A DNA stretch of 64,000 bases from Trichocoleus sp. FACHB-46 (GTDB lineage Bacteria > Cyanobacteriota > Cyanobacteriia > FACHB-46), in the NCBI RefSeq assembly GCF_014695385.1, contig NZ_JACJOD010000008.1, positions 1-64,000 of the forward strand, written 5' to 3'. The notes beneath the pieces were generated by a model. The model saw only the letters and a list, made by a program, of their open reading frames with translations, was not told where the DNA came from and searched no databases. Position numbers and translations under genes: made by a program. Shown one piece after another: positions 1-8,670 of this stretch (within the stretch, counting starts at the first letter, position 1; each line of letters begins with the position of its first letter).

Positions 1-114
1 GTGTTCATGGCACGGTGGAACCACACTGACCCATCCCGAACTCAGAGGTGAAACGCTGTAGCGGCGACGATACTTTGGGGGCAGCCCCACGGGACAATAG
101 CTCGATGCCAGGGC
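1..114 (+). rRNA. rrf: 5S ribosomal RNA, 5' end cut by the window edge
   Basis: The sequence carries the conserved 5S core (ACCCATCCCGAACTCAG, then GTGAAAC) and ends in GCTCGATGCCAGGG, the usual cyanobacterial 3' strand of helix I. Only the first few bases of the gene seem to be missing, because the 5' strand of helix I (a CCTGG-type start) lies just outside. It implies that a 16S-23S-5S operon ends here, followed at once by a strong terminator. Confidence 0.93.
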
Positions 115-125
115 AATAATCAAAA

Positions 126-178
126 ACAGAAAAGAGAGAGAGGAGTGCCTAGGCACTCCTCTCTCTTTTCTGTGTTTT
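126..178 (+). terminator. Rho-independent terminator of the rRNA operon
   Basis: A very long hairpin has arms reading ACAGAAAAGAGAG...GAGTGCC and the complementary GGCACTC...CTTTTCTGT, with only a 2-nt bulge and a tight CTAG centre. It is followed by GTTTTT. It lies about 12 bp after the 5S gene and is the expected end of the rRNA transcript. Confidence 0.9.
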
Positions 179-325
179 TCGGGCATATTATCCCTGATTT
201 GCACGTTTTTTCTCTCTGTAGACGGTTATTTCGAATCTCCTAGTTCGAACTATTTGTTTTCCAGTACCGAGATAAATACTGCAATTGTGATATGGTGCTT
301 CAATTAAAAGCTTTTCATAAGTTGC

Positions 326-1141
326 ATGAGATTTTTTGCTCTTGCCAGAGTAGGTCTTTTGATCGCTGGATTTGCTTTAACGATCGCTGGTTGTAATTTT
401 GTTAACTCAAGCTCTGAGTCTTCAACCTCAACAGTTAGAAAGCAATCAGCTACTTTGACAATATCAGCGGCGGCTAGCCTTACTAATGTAATGGAAGAAG
501 TAAGGTCGCTTTGGCAGCAAGAAAACTCGGAAAGTTTTTTAACTTTTAACTTCGGCTCCTCCGGAGCCTTGCAGGCTCAGATTGAGCAAGGTGCTCCTGT
601 CGATATTTTTGTATCTGCTGCAACCAAGCAGATGGATGTTTTGCAGAAGCAAGGATTGCTACTAACCAGTACTCGAAAAAAATTTTTAACGAATCAAGTG
701 GTCTTGATTGAGCCGAAAAATGTGTCGGTTTTGAAAGATTTCAGCGACCTCAAAAATAGAAGTGTTAAACGTTTAGCGATCGCAGATCCGGAGAGTGTAC
801 CAGCTGGCATGTATGCCCAAGAAGTTTTGACCTGGCTGGGGATTCTTGAATTAGTTAAACCAAAATTAGTTTTAGCGAAAGATGTAAGACAAGTTTTGAG
901 CTATGTAGAAACGGCGAATGTAGATGCTGGAATAGTTTACTTGACAGATGCTAAAACGTCGAGACAAGTTAGGATCGTAGCGATCGCGCCTGAACAGTCT
1001 CATTCTGCCGTTAGTTATTCTGTAGCAGTGCTAGAAGATAGCAAAAATGTAACTGCTGCTCAAGAATTTGTACAGTTTTTATCCAGTCCACAGGCTAAAG
1101 CTGTATTTCAAAAGCATGGATTTGGCATTGCCAGCAATTGA
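326..1141 (+). CDS. modA: Molybdate ABC transporter, substrate-binding lipoprotein ModA
   Basis: Periplasmic molybdate/tungstate-binding component of a ModABC importer. The 271-residue protein begins with a lipoprotein signal (hydrophobic residues 8-22, lipobox I-A-G-C with Cys23). The mature part starts with the ModA hallmark L-T-I-S-A-A-A-S-L and continues with the family segments F-N-F-G-S-S-G-A-L, E-Q-G-A-P-V-D-I-F-V-S-A and the later A-D-P-E-S-V-P-A-G-M-Y, all typical of ligand-binding loops. The stop lies 33 bp before modBC on the same strand, so the two are probably cotranscribed. The gene looks more AT-rich in its codons than modBC. I did not see a molybdenum-cofactor riboswitch upstream. 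Confidence 0.93.
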   Translation: MRFFALARVGLLIAGFALTIAGCNFVNSSSESSTSTVRKQSATLTISAAASLTNVMEEVRSLWQQENSESFLTFNFGSSGALQAQIEQGAPVDIFVSAATKQMDVLQKQGLLLTSTRKKFLTNQVVLIEPKNVSVLKDFSDLKNRSVKRLAIADPESVPAGMYAQEVLTWLGILELVKPKLVLAKDVRQVLSYVETANVDAGIVYLTDAKTSRQVRIVAIAPEQSHSAVSYSVAVLEDSKNVTAAQEFVQFLSSPQAKAVFQKHGFGIASN

Positions 1142-1174
1142 TGTTTTTATTGCAGGAGATAAAGGCATCATGAC

Positions 1175-3040
1175 ATGGCGTTTGACTGGTCTCCTCTGGA
1201 GATTTCTCTAAAGACTGCTGCTGCGGCTACTATGATTGCTGGTTGCTTGGGGACAGTAGTAGCCCGTTGGATGTTTAGTTACCCAGGCAGGGCAAAACCC
1301 TGGTTTGATGGTGTACTGACGCTGCCTTTGGTTTTACCACCTACTGTCGTTGGTTTCTTGTTGCTGTTGCTATTTGGTAAGCATGGGCCGATAGGGCAAG
1401 TTCTGCAACCTCTGGGTTTGAACGTGATTTTTTCCTGGTCTGCCACTGTAATTGCGGCTACTGTGGTCTCGTTTCCTTTGATGTACCGAACCGCACTGGG
1501 GGCTTTCGAGCAAATTGATTCTGATCTGATTCAAGCAGCGCAAACTCTTGGGGCTTCAGAGTGGAGGATCTTTTGGCGGGTACTATTGCCTTTGGCTTGG
1601 CCAGGCATGATAGCGGGCAGCATTTTGACCTTTGCACGCGCGCTAGGAGAGTTCGGTGCCACTTTGATGTTGGCAGGCAACATTCCTGGAGAAACTCAAA
1701 CGATTCCTACCGCTATTTTCTTTGCAGTCGAGCAAGGGAACAGGTCTCAGGCTCTAGTTTGGGTAGTAGTGGTGGTAGCGATCGCGCTAGTGACCATTGC
1801 TAACCTAAATTACTGGTCTCACTATCGGCATCGGTTCAGGCAACAGCAAACAGTCCAACCGCAAGGGCATTCCGCCAACATAACTACTCATTTGGTCAGG
1901 GGTGCTACACGACCCACTGTAGAAGCAAAAACTGCATCCTTGAAACCGGAACTAGCGATCGCTATCTCCAAGCAGTTAGCTAACTTCTCGCTCAAAGTTA
2001 GCTGTACAGCTGATCAAAAACCACTAGGACTCTTAGGAGCTTCAGGTTCTGGCAAGAGCTTGACTCTGCGCTGTATTGCTGGGCTAGAGACGCCATCGAG
2101 TGGGCGTATTGTATTGAATGGCCGAGTGTTATTTGACTTAGAGCGGGGCATTAATCTTCCTAGTCGGCAGCGGCAGGTTGGCTTTCTATTCCAAAATTAC
2201 GCGCTTTTTCCTCACCTGACAGTTCAACAAAATATCGCCTTTGGGCTCTATACGTTGCCTGCAAGCGAACGTGCGGATAGAGTGGCTCGGCTGCTCAGTG
2301 TGATGCAACTACAAGGGTTAGAACGCCGATATCCGCAGCAACTGTCGGGAGGTCAGCAGCAGCGAGTCGCCTTGGCTAGAGCCTTGGCAATCGAACCGCA
2401 AATTTTGCTTTTAGATGAGCCTTTCTCGGCGTTGGATACTCACCTGCGCAGTCAACTAGAGAAGCACTTGCAGGAGATTTTAGCGAGTTATCCAGGGATT
2501 ACTTTGTTTGTAACCCACAACTTAGAAGAAGCTTACCGGATTTGCCAAAACCTAATGATCCTGGCTGCTGGGCAGGTTGTAGCTTCTGGCCCTAAAGCAG
2601 AAGTCGTGGAACGGCCAACTGAATTTGTGGTGGCTCAGCTAACGGGTTGCAAAAACTTTTCCCAGGCAGAAATAGTTGAGACACAACTGATTCGAGCCGT
2701 CGATTGGAATTGCCTCCTGAGGGTTGTGGAGCCGATTCCCGCTGACTTATCTCTGGTTGGTATCCGAGCTCATCACATTATATTTACCAGCGCTCCCGAG
2801 CGGAACAATTCCGCGATCGCTCCGGGCAGCAGTAACACTTTCCCTTGTTGGTTAGTTCAAACCAGTGAAACGCTACACCGAACGACGCTCTACTTGAAGC
2901 TGCATGCCGCTCCCAGCGATGACCAGGACTATCATTTACAAGCAGAGGTGTTCAAAGAAAAATGGTCTTTACTTAAAGAGCAACCCTTGCCTTGGTACAT
3001 CCATTTAGACCCTTTGCGACTATTTTTAATGACGGGGTAA
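1175..3040 (+). CDS. modBC: Fused molybdate ABC transporter permease and ATPase ModBC
   Basis: A single 621-residue chain combines ModB and ModC. Residues about 1-215 are the permease, with several membrane segments and the EAA-type loop (Q-A-A-Q-T-L-G-A-S-E-W, about 120-130). A polar linker runs from about 215 to 260. The ABC ATPase follows, with Walker A G-A-S-G-S-G-K-S (288-295), signature L-S-G-G-Q-Q-Q-R (near 390), Walker B L-L-L-D-E-P (near 412) and the switch His in V-T-H-N (near 448). The tail resembles a molybdate-binding TOBE-like region. It energises import of molybdate delivered by ModA. The fusion form is known from cyanobacteria. The nearest purine-rich stretch (AGGAG) is rather far from this ATG, but the modBC reading frame is unambiguous. 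Confidence 0.93.
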   Translation: MAFDWSPLEISLKTAAAATMIAGCLGTVVARWMFSYPGRAKPWFDGVLTLPLVLPPTVVGFLLLLLFGKHGPIGQVLQPLGLNVIFSWSATVIAATVVSFPLMYRTALGAFEQIDSDLIQAAQTLGASEWRIFWRVLLPLAWPGMIAGSILTFARALGEFGATLMLAGNIPGETQTIPTAIFFAVEQGNRSQALVWVVVVVAIALVTIANLNYWSHYRHRFRQQQTVQPQGHSANITTHLVRGATRPTVEAKTASLKPELAIAISKQLANFSLKVSCTADQKPLGLLGASGSGKSLTLRCIAGLETPSSGRIVLNGRVLFDLERGINLPSRQRQVGFLFQNYALFPHLTVQQNIAFGLYTLPASERADRVARLLSVMQLQGLERRYPQQLSGGQQQRVALARALAIEPQILLLDEPFSALDTHLRSQLEKHLQEILASYPGITLFVTHNLEEAYRICQNLMILAAGQVVASGPKAEVVERPTEFVVAQLTGCKNFSQAEIVETQLIRAVDWNCLLRVVEPIPADLSLVGIRAHHIIFTSAPERNNSAIAPGSSNTFPCWLVQTSETLHRTTLYLKLHAAPSDDQDYHLQAEVFKEKWSLLKEQPLPWYIHLDPLRLFLMTG

Positions 3041-3138
3041 GCCGCATTAGTTACAACATGGAGGCAATGTGTAACGGTTGTGCCATCGCTAATTGGAGCG
3101 TCATGATGATGCTACAGCCCTAAATTCCGCGCTCTACA

Positions 3139-3705
3139 ATGACTCCTGACGAAATAACCAATGCCTTAACGAACTTGTTTGGCGCTTTAGCTCAAAGGTT
3201 AGAGCCAGAAGCCTGGCAAGTCGAAACCACAAACTTCCGCCTCCTAGTTTTGCTGTCCGAAGACCACACTTGGTTAAGAGTGCTCTTGCCGATCGCCCCT
3301 GCTCAAGAAGCGCAAGCTTTTATGCCACAACTGCTAGAAGCTAATTTTGATGCCACTCAAGAAACCCGTTATGCCCTGCACCAAGATGTTTTGTGGGGGG
3401 TGTTTCAGCATCGTCTAGAAAGTTTAGCGATCGCAGACCTAACAGCAGCGATTCAGCGTTTGCAGTCCCTACATGAACAAGGTTTAGCCAAACCTTTCAA
3501 TGACCTAGTAGAAGTCCAAATTCGCCAAATTATTCATGTCGCCAAACTCCAAGGACAGTCATTAGAAGCGACTCTGCAAACGTTAAATCGTTTCTATGAG
3601 GAAGGATTAATGGGAGATTTGGAGCAGGGAGCTAGTAGCCGCGAAGAAGTACTCGCAGCTTGGAAGCGTCAATTAGAGCGTTTGTGGCCTGAGGTCGAGT
3701 CTTAA
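3139..3705 (+). CDS. Conserved cyanobacterial protein, possibly of YbjN/secretion-chaperone-like fold
   Basis: A soluble 188-residue protein with no signal peptide or membrane segment. Residues 1-110 (E-I-T-N-A-L-T-N-L-F-G-A-L then F-R-L-L-V-L-L and L-R-V-L-L-P-I) read as alternating helix and strand, loosely like Tir-chaperone/YbjN domains; residues 110-188 are helical. I cannot name a function. Its TAATG overlap with the next gene implies translational coupling with the DUF2358 protein, so the two probably act together. The start was chosen because it gives a compact N-terminal helix and follows 98 bp of gene-free sequence. Confidence 0.7.
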   Translation: MTPDEITNALTNLFGALAQRLEPEAWQVETTNFRLLVLLSEDHTWLRVLLPIAPAQEAQAFMPQLLEANFDATQETRYALHQDVLWGVFQHRLESLAIADLTAAIQRLQSLHEQGLAKPFNDLVEVQIRQIIHVAKLQGQSLEATLQTLNRFYEEGLMGDLEQGASSREEVLAAWKRQLERLWPEVES

Positions 3706-4094
3706 TGGATATTGTGCAGGTTCTACGTGAGGACTATGAGCGGTTTCCTGTGAACCAAACCTATAGCATCTATGCAGAAAAAGTCTTTTTTCAAGATCCG
3801 CTCAATCGTTTTCAAGGGGTAGAACGCTACAAGCAAATGATTGCTTTTCTAGAGCGATGGTTTGCGGACCTCAAAATGGATCTGCATGATATTCAGCAGA
3901 ACGGCAACTCGATTAGAACCGAGTGGACGCTGAAGTGGCGATCGCCCCTACCTTGGCAACCCAGGATTGCCATTACAGGTTGGAGTGAGTTGCAACTTGA
4001 TGCCACCGGGTTAATTGGGTCCCATGTGGATCATTGGCATTGCTCCCGCTGGGATGTTTTAAGGCAGCATTTCTGGACAAGAGATGAAGGATGA
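3705..4094 (+). CDS. DUF2358 (NTF2-like) domain protein
   Basis: A 129-residue protein matching the DUF2358 pattern seen in cyanobacteria and plastids: an N-terminal L-R-E-D-Y-E-R-F-P, then Y-A-E-K-V-F-F-Q-D-P and R-F-x-G-V-x-x-Y, and the late H-V-D-H-W-H-C-S-R-W-D-V-L. The helix-plus-curved-sheet pattern is that of NTF2-like pockets. The biochemical function is unknown. Its ATG overlaps the stop of the upstream gene (TAATG). The family call is from motif recognition only. Confidence 0.8.
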   Translation: MDIVQVLREDYERFPVNQTYSIYAEKVFFQDPLNRFQGVERYKQMIAFLERWFADLKMDLHDIQQNGNSIRTEWTLKWRSPLPWQPRIAITGWSELQLDATGLIGSHVDHWHCSRWDVLRQHFWTRDEG

Positions 4095-4317
4095 ATATGT
4101 GCTTTTAGCACCTCGATAGAGCAGCGTGAAGTTAGGGTTTTACCCGGATTTTTGGGGCAGGCAGAGTAGTGTCTAATTAAGGTTTAGCGAACACAACCTG
4201 CTAGGAACAACCTTGGAAACGGTTGGTCTAAGAATTGCAGTGGCAGAGCTGGGATCTGCCTTTTGTGTGATTTGTAACACCTGACAAATCTTTTGGTATC
4301 GGTTACATCTAGCCACA

Positions 4318-6198
4318 GTGCCTTTGTCCTGCAAAAATATGACGTTGATTTGCCGGGAGCATCACCTGGGCTCTCAAGCTGCCAAAAATTTCTCTCACGG
4401 GCTCGGAATTATTAACTTTCGCCTCGGTTTCGCTGTTGGTCTGCCCTTAGGATTGATAGCGCTGCTGTGGTCCCATTCAGCGATCGCGCAGGACTTGAGC
4501 CATTCTCCACAATCGCTAGCGTCTGGGGCAGGATTGTTAGCGCTTAACTCTAGAGAAGCACAATCATCTGAGCCAGTTTGTCAAACCGATGACAATCTCA
4601 GAACGTCAACTCAGCTAACTACTTGGATGGGGAATTTGGTTAAGGCCTCCACCTGGGTTGGTGATCCGGAAGTTGGTTTAAGTCATTTAATTCAGGGCTT
4701 AGGACCGCAACTGGTAAGCTATCTCAATCCTAGCCCTTGGCCACAGATTAGCGATCGCGCTCAACAGGCCAGAGTCCCCGTGATTATGTATCACGATATT
4801 CTGCTAGAAAAGCAAGTTTTCTTTGATGTCACCCCTGAGGAGTTTGAGCAACACCTGCAACTGATTCAAGAGCGTGGGCTAACTCCGATTAGTCTCGATC
4901 AGCTAACCACGCATCTACGAACTGGGTTGCCTTTACCAGAAAAGCCTATCTTATTAACCTTCGATGATGGCTACAAGGGACAGTATGAACACGTTTACCC
5001 CTTACTCAAAAAATACGGCTACCCAGCAGTATTCTCTATCTATACTGCCAAGGTTGGTAAAAAGCTGGGGCGCTCTAGCCTGAATTGGGAAGAGTTGCGA
5101 CAAATGGCTGCCGATCCCTTAGTCACGATCGCGGCTCATAGTGTGACTCATCCGCCAGATCTCACCAAACTCACAGATGATCATTTGGCCACTGAGGTAG
5201 CAGAGTCGAAACGGCTTTTAGAAGCTGAATTAGACATGCCAATTCGGTACTTCACCTACCCAGAAGGAAAGTACAATGCCCGAGTCGCTAAAGTGGTTCA
5301 GGAGGCGGGCTATTTAGCCGCATTCACAATGGATGATGTGGATGAGCGCTTTGCAGGTGAGTCGGAGAGCTTGTTGGCGATCGCTCGCTTTGGACAGTCT
5401 CGGCTCCCTGATATCGTAGATCAAGCTTGGGGTGGATCTCCCTTGCCTAGTTGGAATCTGGGCTTTGATTTTTCTGCGCCAGTGCAACTCACCGAAACAA
5501 CAATTGACGAGACACCTTTCCGGTTAATTTCCGGGGGTAAACCGATCACGATTCATGCCAAGAGTCGTTACCAGGTTCAAGAAATTCTAGAAGGAACTCA
5601 GGCGATCGCAGCGGTGGATGGGGGTTTCTTCTCGCTCAAGTACTTGGACTCCAACGTGATGATTGGCCCTGTCATGAGTCAAAGCAGCGGGCGGTTTGTG
5701 CCAGGCAATCACAGCGACAATCCGAGGCTGAAGGGACGACCACTAGTGGTAATGAGTCCCCAAGCCACTAAGTTTATTCCTTTTAACCCAGACAAGCACA
5801 ACAGCCTAGAGGGTGTGCAAGCGGAATTGCCAGGAGTCACCGATGCTTTTGTAGCTGCGGCTTGGCTGGTGAAGGATAGCCAACCCCAACCTGCCAGTGC
5901 TTTCGGTAGCTTGTTTGATTTTGATGCCGTACGTCATCGCGCTTTTTGGGGCATTAATCAAGCGGGGCAGCCTACGATTGGGGTTTCGGTAGAGCCAATT
6001 GATTCGGTTTCTTTGGGAATTGCTTTAGCGAAAGCGGGTTTTCGTGATGCAGTGATGCTGGACTCTGGTGCTAGCACTTCACTAGCTTACAAAGGTGAAT
6101 CACTGGTAGGGTATATTCCTCGCCCTGTGCCTCATGTGGTTGCACTCGTACCCTCTGACGCAGAAGCTAAAGCAGCTTGTACACTGGCATCTCGATAG
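4318..6198 (+). CDS. Two-domain exported polysaccharide deacetylase and phosphodiester glycosidase
   Basis: A 626-residue protein with a hydrophobic export segment at about 36-57 (signal peptide or anchor). Residues about 150-345 form a NodB-type deacetylase: P-V-I-M-Y-H-D-I, metal motif T-F-D-D-G-Y (214-219), H-S-V-T-H-P (274-279) and the Y-P-E-G-K-Y-N loop. Residues about 380-620 match the NAGPA (phosphodiester alpha-N-acetylglucosaminidase-like) family, with A-V-D-G-G-F-F and L-D-S-G-A-S-T-S-L. The likely role is trimming N-acetylated cell-wall or exopolysaccharide sugars in the periplasm. The start is GTG; an in-frame ATG at 4339 is an alternative. A hairpin terminator lies downstream. 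Confidence 0.85.
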   Translation: MPLSCKNMTLICREHHLGSQAAKNFSHGLGIINFRLGFAVGLPLGLIALLWSHSAIAQDLSHSPQSLASGAGLLALNSREAQSSEPVCQTDDNLRTSTQLTTWMGNLVKASTWVGDPEVGLSHLIQGLGPQLVSYLNPSPWPQISDRAQQARVPVIMYHDILLEKQVFFDVTPEEFEQHLQLIQERGLTPISLDQLTTHLRTGLPLPEKPILLTFDDGYKGQYEHVYPLLKKYGYPAVFSIYTAKVGKKLGRSSLNWEELRQMAADPLVTIAAHSVTHPPDLTKLTDDHLATEVAESKRLLEAELDMPIRYFTYPEGKYNARVAKVVQEAGYLAAFTMDDVDERFAGESESLLAIARFGQSRLPDIVDQAWGGSPLPSWNLGFDFSAPVQLTETTIDETPFRLISGGKPITIHAKSRYQVQEILEGTQAIAAVDGGFFSLKYLDSNVMIGPVMSQSSGRFVPGNHSDNPRLKGRPLVVMSPQATKFIPFNPDKHNSLEGVQAELPGVTDAFVAAAWLVKDSQPQPASAFGSLFDFDAVRHRAFWGINQAGQPTIGVSVEPIDSVSLGIALAKAGFRDAVMLDSGASTSLAYKGESLVGYIPRPVPHVVALVPSDAEAKAACTLASR

Positions 6199-6239
6199 GG
6201 CGATCGCTGTTGATGAGATTCCCGGGTTAAAGCCAATAA

Positions 6240-6277
6240 GAAAGCTGAGTAGTTTTTACGCTACCCAGCTTTTTTAG
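6240..6277 (+). terminator. Hairpin terminator between convergent genes
   Basis: Arms AAAGCTGAGTAG and CTACCCAGCTTT pair with one mismatch, and the right arm runs into a T tract. It can end the deacetylase transcript and may also act on the opposite strand for the aldolase gene. Confidence 0.75.
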
Positions 6278-6297
6278 TTAGAAGCAGAACCTGTTAA

Positions 6298-7377
6298 TTA
6301 AACAGTGACAGCTTTCTTGGTAGCGCCACCCAGTTCGCCTTTGGCATACTTAGCCGCAAAATCATCCAGAGAAACAGGCTTGATCTTGCTAGCTTGACCC
6401 GCAGCACTAAAGGCTTGATAGCGCTCAGCACAAACGTTTTGCATGTACTTGATAGAAGGCTTGAGGAAGTGGCGAGGATCGAATTCCTCAGGCTTAGAAG
6501 CTAGTGCTTCACGGACCGCAGCAGTGATCGCCAAACGGTTGTCGGTGTCGATGTTGACTTTACGCACACCGCTCTTGATACCCTTTTGAATTTCTTCAAG
6601 GGGTACACCGTAAGTTTCAGGAATTTTACCGCCGTACTGGTTGATTAGCGCAATCAGATCTTCAGGTACGGAGGAGGAACCGTGCATTACCAAGTGGGTG
6701 TTGGGCAAGCGACGGTGGATTTCTTCGATGCGGCTGATGGCGAGGATTTCACCAGTAGGCTTGCGGGTGAATTTGTAAGCACCGTGGCTGGTCCCGATCG
6801 CAACTGCGAGGGCATCAACGCCAGTTTGCTCCACGAAGTCTACTGCTTCATCGGGGTCGGTCAAGAGTTGGTCATGGGAGAGGGTGCCCTCAAAACCGTG
6901 TCCATCCTCTTTGTCACCTTGGCCCGTTTCCAGAGAGCCGAGGCAACCCAATTCACCTTCAACGCTGACGCCGATTGCGTGAGCAACTTCTACCACTCGG
7001 CGAGTTACTTCAACGTTGTACTCATAGCTGGAAGGGGTTTTAGCATCCGCTTCCAGAGAGCCGTCCATCATGACGCTGGTAAAACCATGACTCATGGCTG
7101 AGTAGCAAGTCGCAGGGCTATTGCCATGATCCTGGTGCATTGCGATAGGAATATCAGGATAGGTCTCTACCGCAGCCAAAATCAGGTGGCGTAGGAAAGC
7201 TTCTCCAGCATATTTACGAGCGCCACGAGAGGCTTGCAAAATCACAGGGCTATCGGTTTCATGGGCAGCCTGCATGATGGCTTGAATCTGCTCCATGTTG
7301 TTAACGTTGTAGGCGGGAATGCCGTAACCGTTTTCAGCCGCATGATCCAACAACAGCCGCATGGGTACGAGCGCCAT
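6298..7377 (-). CDS. fba: Fructose-bisphosphate aldolase, class II (Calvin-cycle type)
   Basis: Zn-dependent aldolase joining dihydroxyacetone phosphate with glyceraldehyde 3-phosphate (or erythrose 4-phosphate) in the Calvin cycle and glycolysis. The 359-residue length and sequence fit the CbbA/Fba class II subgroup: N-terminal [10 protein letters not shown], the metal-binding [15 protein letters not shown], the second metal region G-T-S-H-G-A-Y-K-F and V-M-H-G-S-S-S-V. It is a single gene with its own promoter region; the upstream strand has a purine-rich AGGAGG just before the ATG. The aldolase family and class are certain from these motifs. Confidence 0.96.
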   Translation of the reverse strand: MALVPMRLLLDHAAENGYGIPAYNVNNMEQIQAIMQAAHETDSPVILQASRGARKYAGEAFLRHLILAAVETYPDIPIAMHQDHGNSPATCYSAMSHGFTSVMMDGSLEADAKTPSSYEYNVEVTRRVVEVAHAIGVSVEGELGCLGSLETGQGDKEDGHGFEGTLSHDQLLTDPDEAVDFVEQTGVDALAVAIGTSHGAYKFTRKPTGEILAISRIEEIHRRLPNTHLVMHGSSSVPEDLIALINQYGGKIPETYGVPLEEIQKGIKSGVRKVNIDTDNRLAITAAVREALASKPEEFDPRHFLKPSIKYMQNVCAERYQAFSAAGQASKIKPVSLDDFAAKYAKGELGGATKKAVTV

Positions 7378-7541
7378 AGAGAGTCCTCCTAATTACTTCG
7401 TCGTTAGCTAGCTAGTTTTAGACGAGCTCAATTCTTACGTTAATCTTAAGATACTTTGTGCTTGTAAATAGAGGAAGTATTTCAAGATTCAGCTTGAACC
7501 CTTTTTACTAAGTCTATAAGATTTGTTTATTTTTCTTTTTA

Positions 7542-7613
<72 letters not shown>

Positions 7614-7751
7614 GTTCAGTTGCGCCTGTCTCAGCGCCGTTTACAACAATAACACACCCCTTCTAAATTTAGAAGATATTTATCAAGAAAAACGTAAATT
7701 TCTTCAGATTGTTTTTAGATTGCCTGCCTAGTTTGAGATTCAGCGCTGAAA

Positions 7752-8621
7752 CTACAGAAATTTGGCCGTGAGTTGAACCGCTGTATCTAAACTCGCGCCG
7801 GGGGCCAAGTGGGTCAGCCGATCGCCCGTATTCAGGGCATTGCGTCCCGCAGTCCAAGGTTCTAGGCAATAAAACTCTTTACCTTTCACCGTCCAAAAGA
7901 CCACGGTGGAGTAGGGTAACTCATAGCTGAGCGTCAAATGCACCCCCTGGCTGCGATCGCTGACGGTGGCTGAGCGACGCGAGAGCTCCCGGAACGCCAC
8001 ATCAATTTCATCGCGCTCAAAATCGAATTGGTTACTGAAAGATTCGACGGCTTGCGATCGCTGATCGAGTAAGTCTGTGGCAGGAATATCGAACTGGAGC
8101 TGAGTTTTATCTGAGGTTACAAAGTAGGGATGTAGCCCCACCGAGAAAGGCATTGGCTCATTAGAGCGATTCTCAAACCGCTGATGAATCTCTAAGGTAT
8201 GCCCTTGCAATTTGTAGGTGAAGGCGACTCGAAACTGGAAGGGATACACCGCCAAGGTTTGCTCATTGCTCTCTAACGCCAAAGTCAGGCTGGCTAAATC
8301 TTGCGTTTCCTGTTCCGTTACTTGCCAAGGTAAATCACGGGCAAAGCCATGCTGCTTCAGAGTGTAGGTTTGGCCGTTGTGGTTGTAAGTATTGTTGGGC
8401 AGATTGCCGCAAATCGGAAACAAGATCGGGATGCCGCCCCGCACAGTTAGTTCGGGATTGGCGAATCGTTCAGCATCTAGATACAGCAGCTCTTGGCCTT
8501 GCACTTGCCAACTGGTAACAATACCGCCCCGCTCAGGCACTATTTCTAAGCGAGAGTTGGTGGCTTGGTCAGAGAGTAGATAGGTTTTGTATTGCCGCTG
8601 TTCAGTTGCGATCGCAAACAC
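7752..8621 (-). CDS. Aldose 1-epimerase (galactose mutarotase) family protein
   Basis: A 289-residue cytosolic protein of the galactose-mutarotase-like superfamily, which interconverts alpha and beta anomers of aldoses or hexose phosphates. Family markers are the N-terminal E-I-V-P-E-R-G-G, G-G-I-P-I-L-F-P-I-C-G-N, K-Q-H-G-F-A-R-D-L-P-W with the active-site His, G-L-H-P-Y-F and the late C-L-E-P-W-T-A. The motifs are closest to the hexose-6-phosphate mutarotase-like branch, but the substrate cannot be fixed from sequence. It lies 49 bp downstream of the end of the CapA-like gene on the same strand, so it may share its transcript. Confidence 0.87.
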   Translation of the reverse strand: MFAIATEQRQYKTYLLSDQATNSRLEIVPERGGIVTSWQVQGQELLYLDAERFANPELTVRGGIPILFPICGNLPNNTYNHNGQTYTLKQHGFARDLPWQVTEQETQDLASLTLALESNEQTLAVYPFQFRVAFTYKLQGHTLEIHQRFENRSNEPMPFSVGLHPYFVTSDKTQLQFDIPATDLLDQRSQAVESFSNQFDFERDEIDVAFRELSRRSATVSDRSQGVHLTLSYELPYSTVVFWTVKGKEFYCLEPWTAGRNALNTGDRLTHLAPGASLDTAVQLTAKFL

Positions 8622-8670
8622 AGTGATTGACTCCTTGGGTTGGAATGAGATCTCGCTCAGCTCTGCAAAG

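Noticed and set aside
1142-1174. ATG at 1170 as modBC start
   Set aside because: It is out of frame with the ModB sequence; the ATG at 1175 is in frame.
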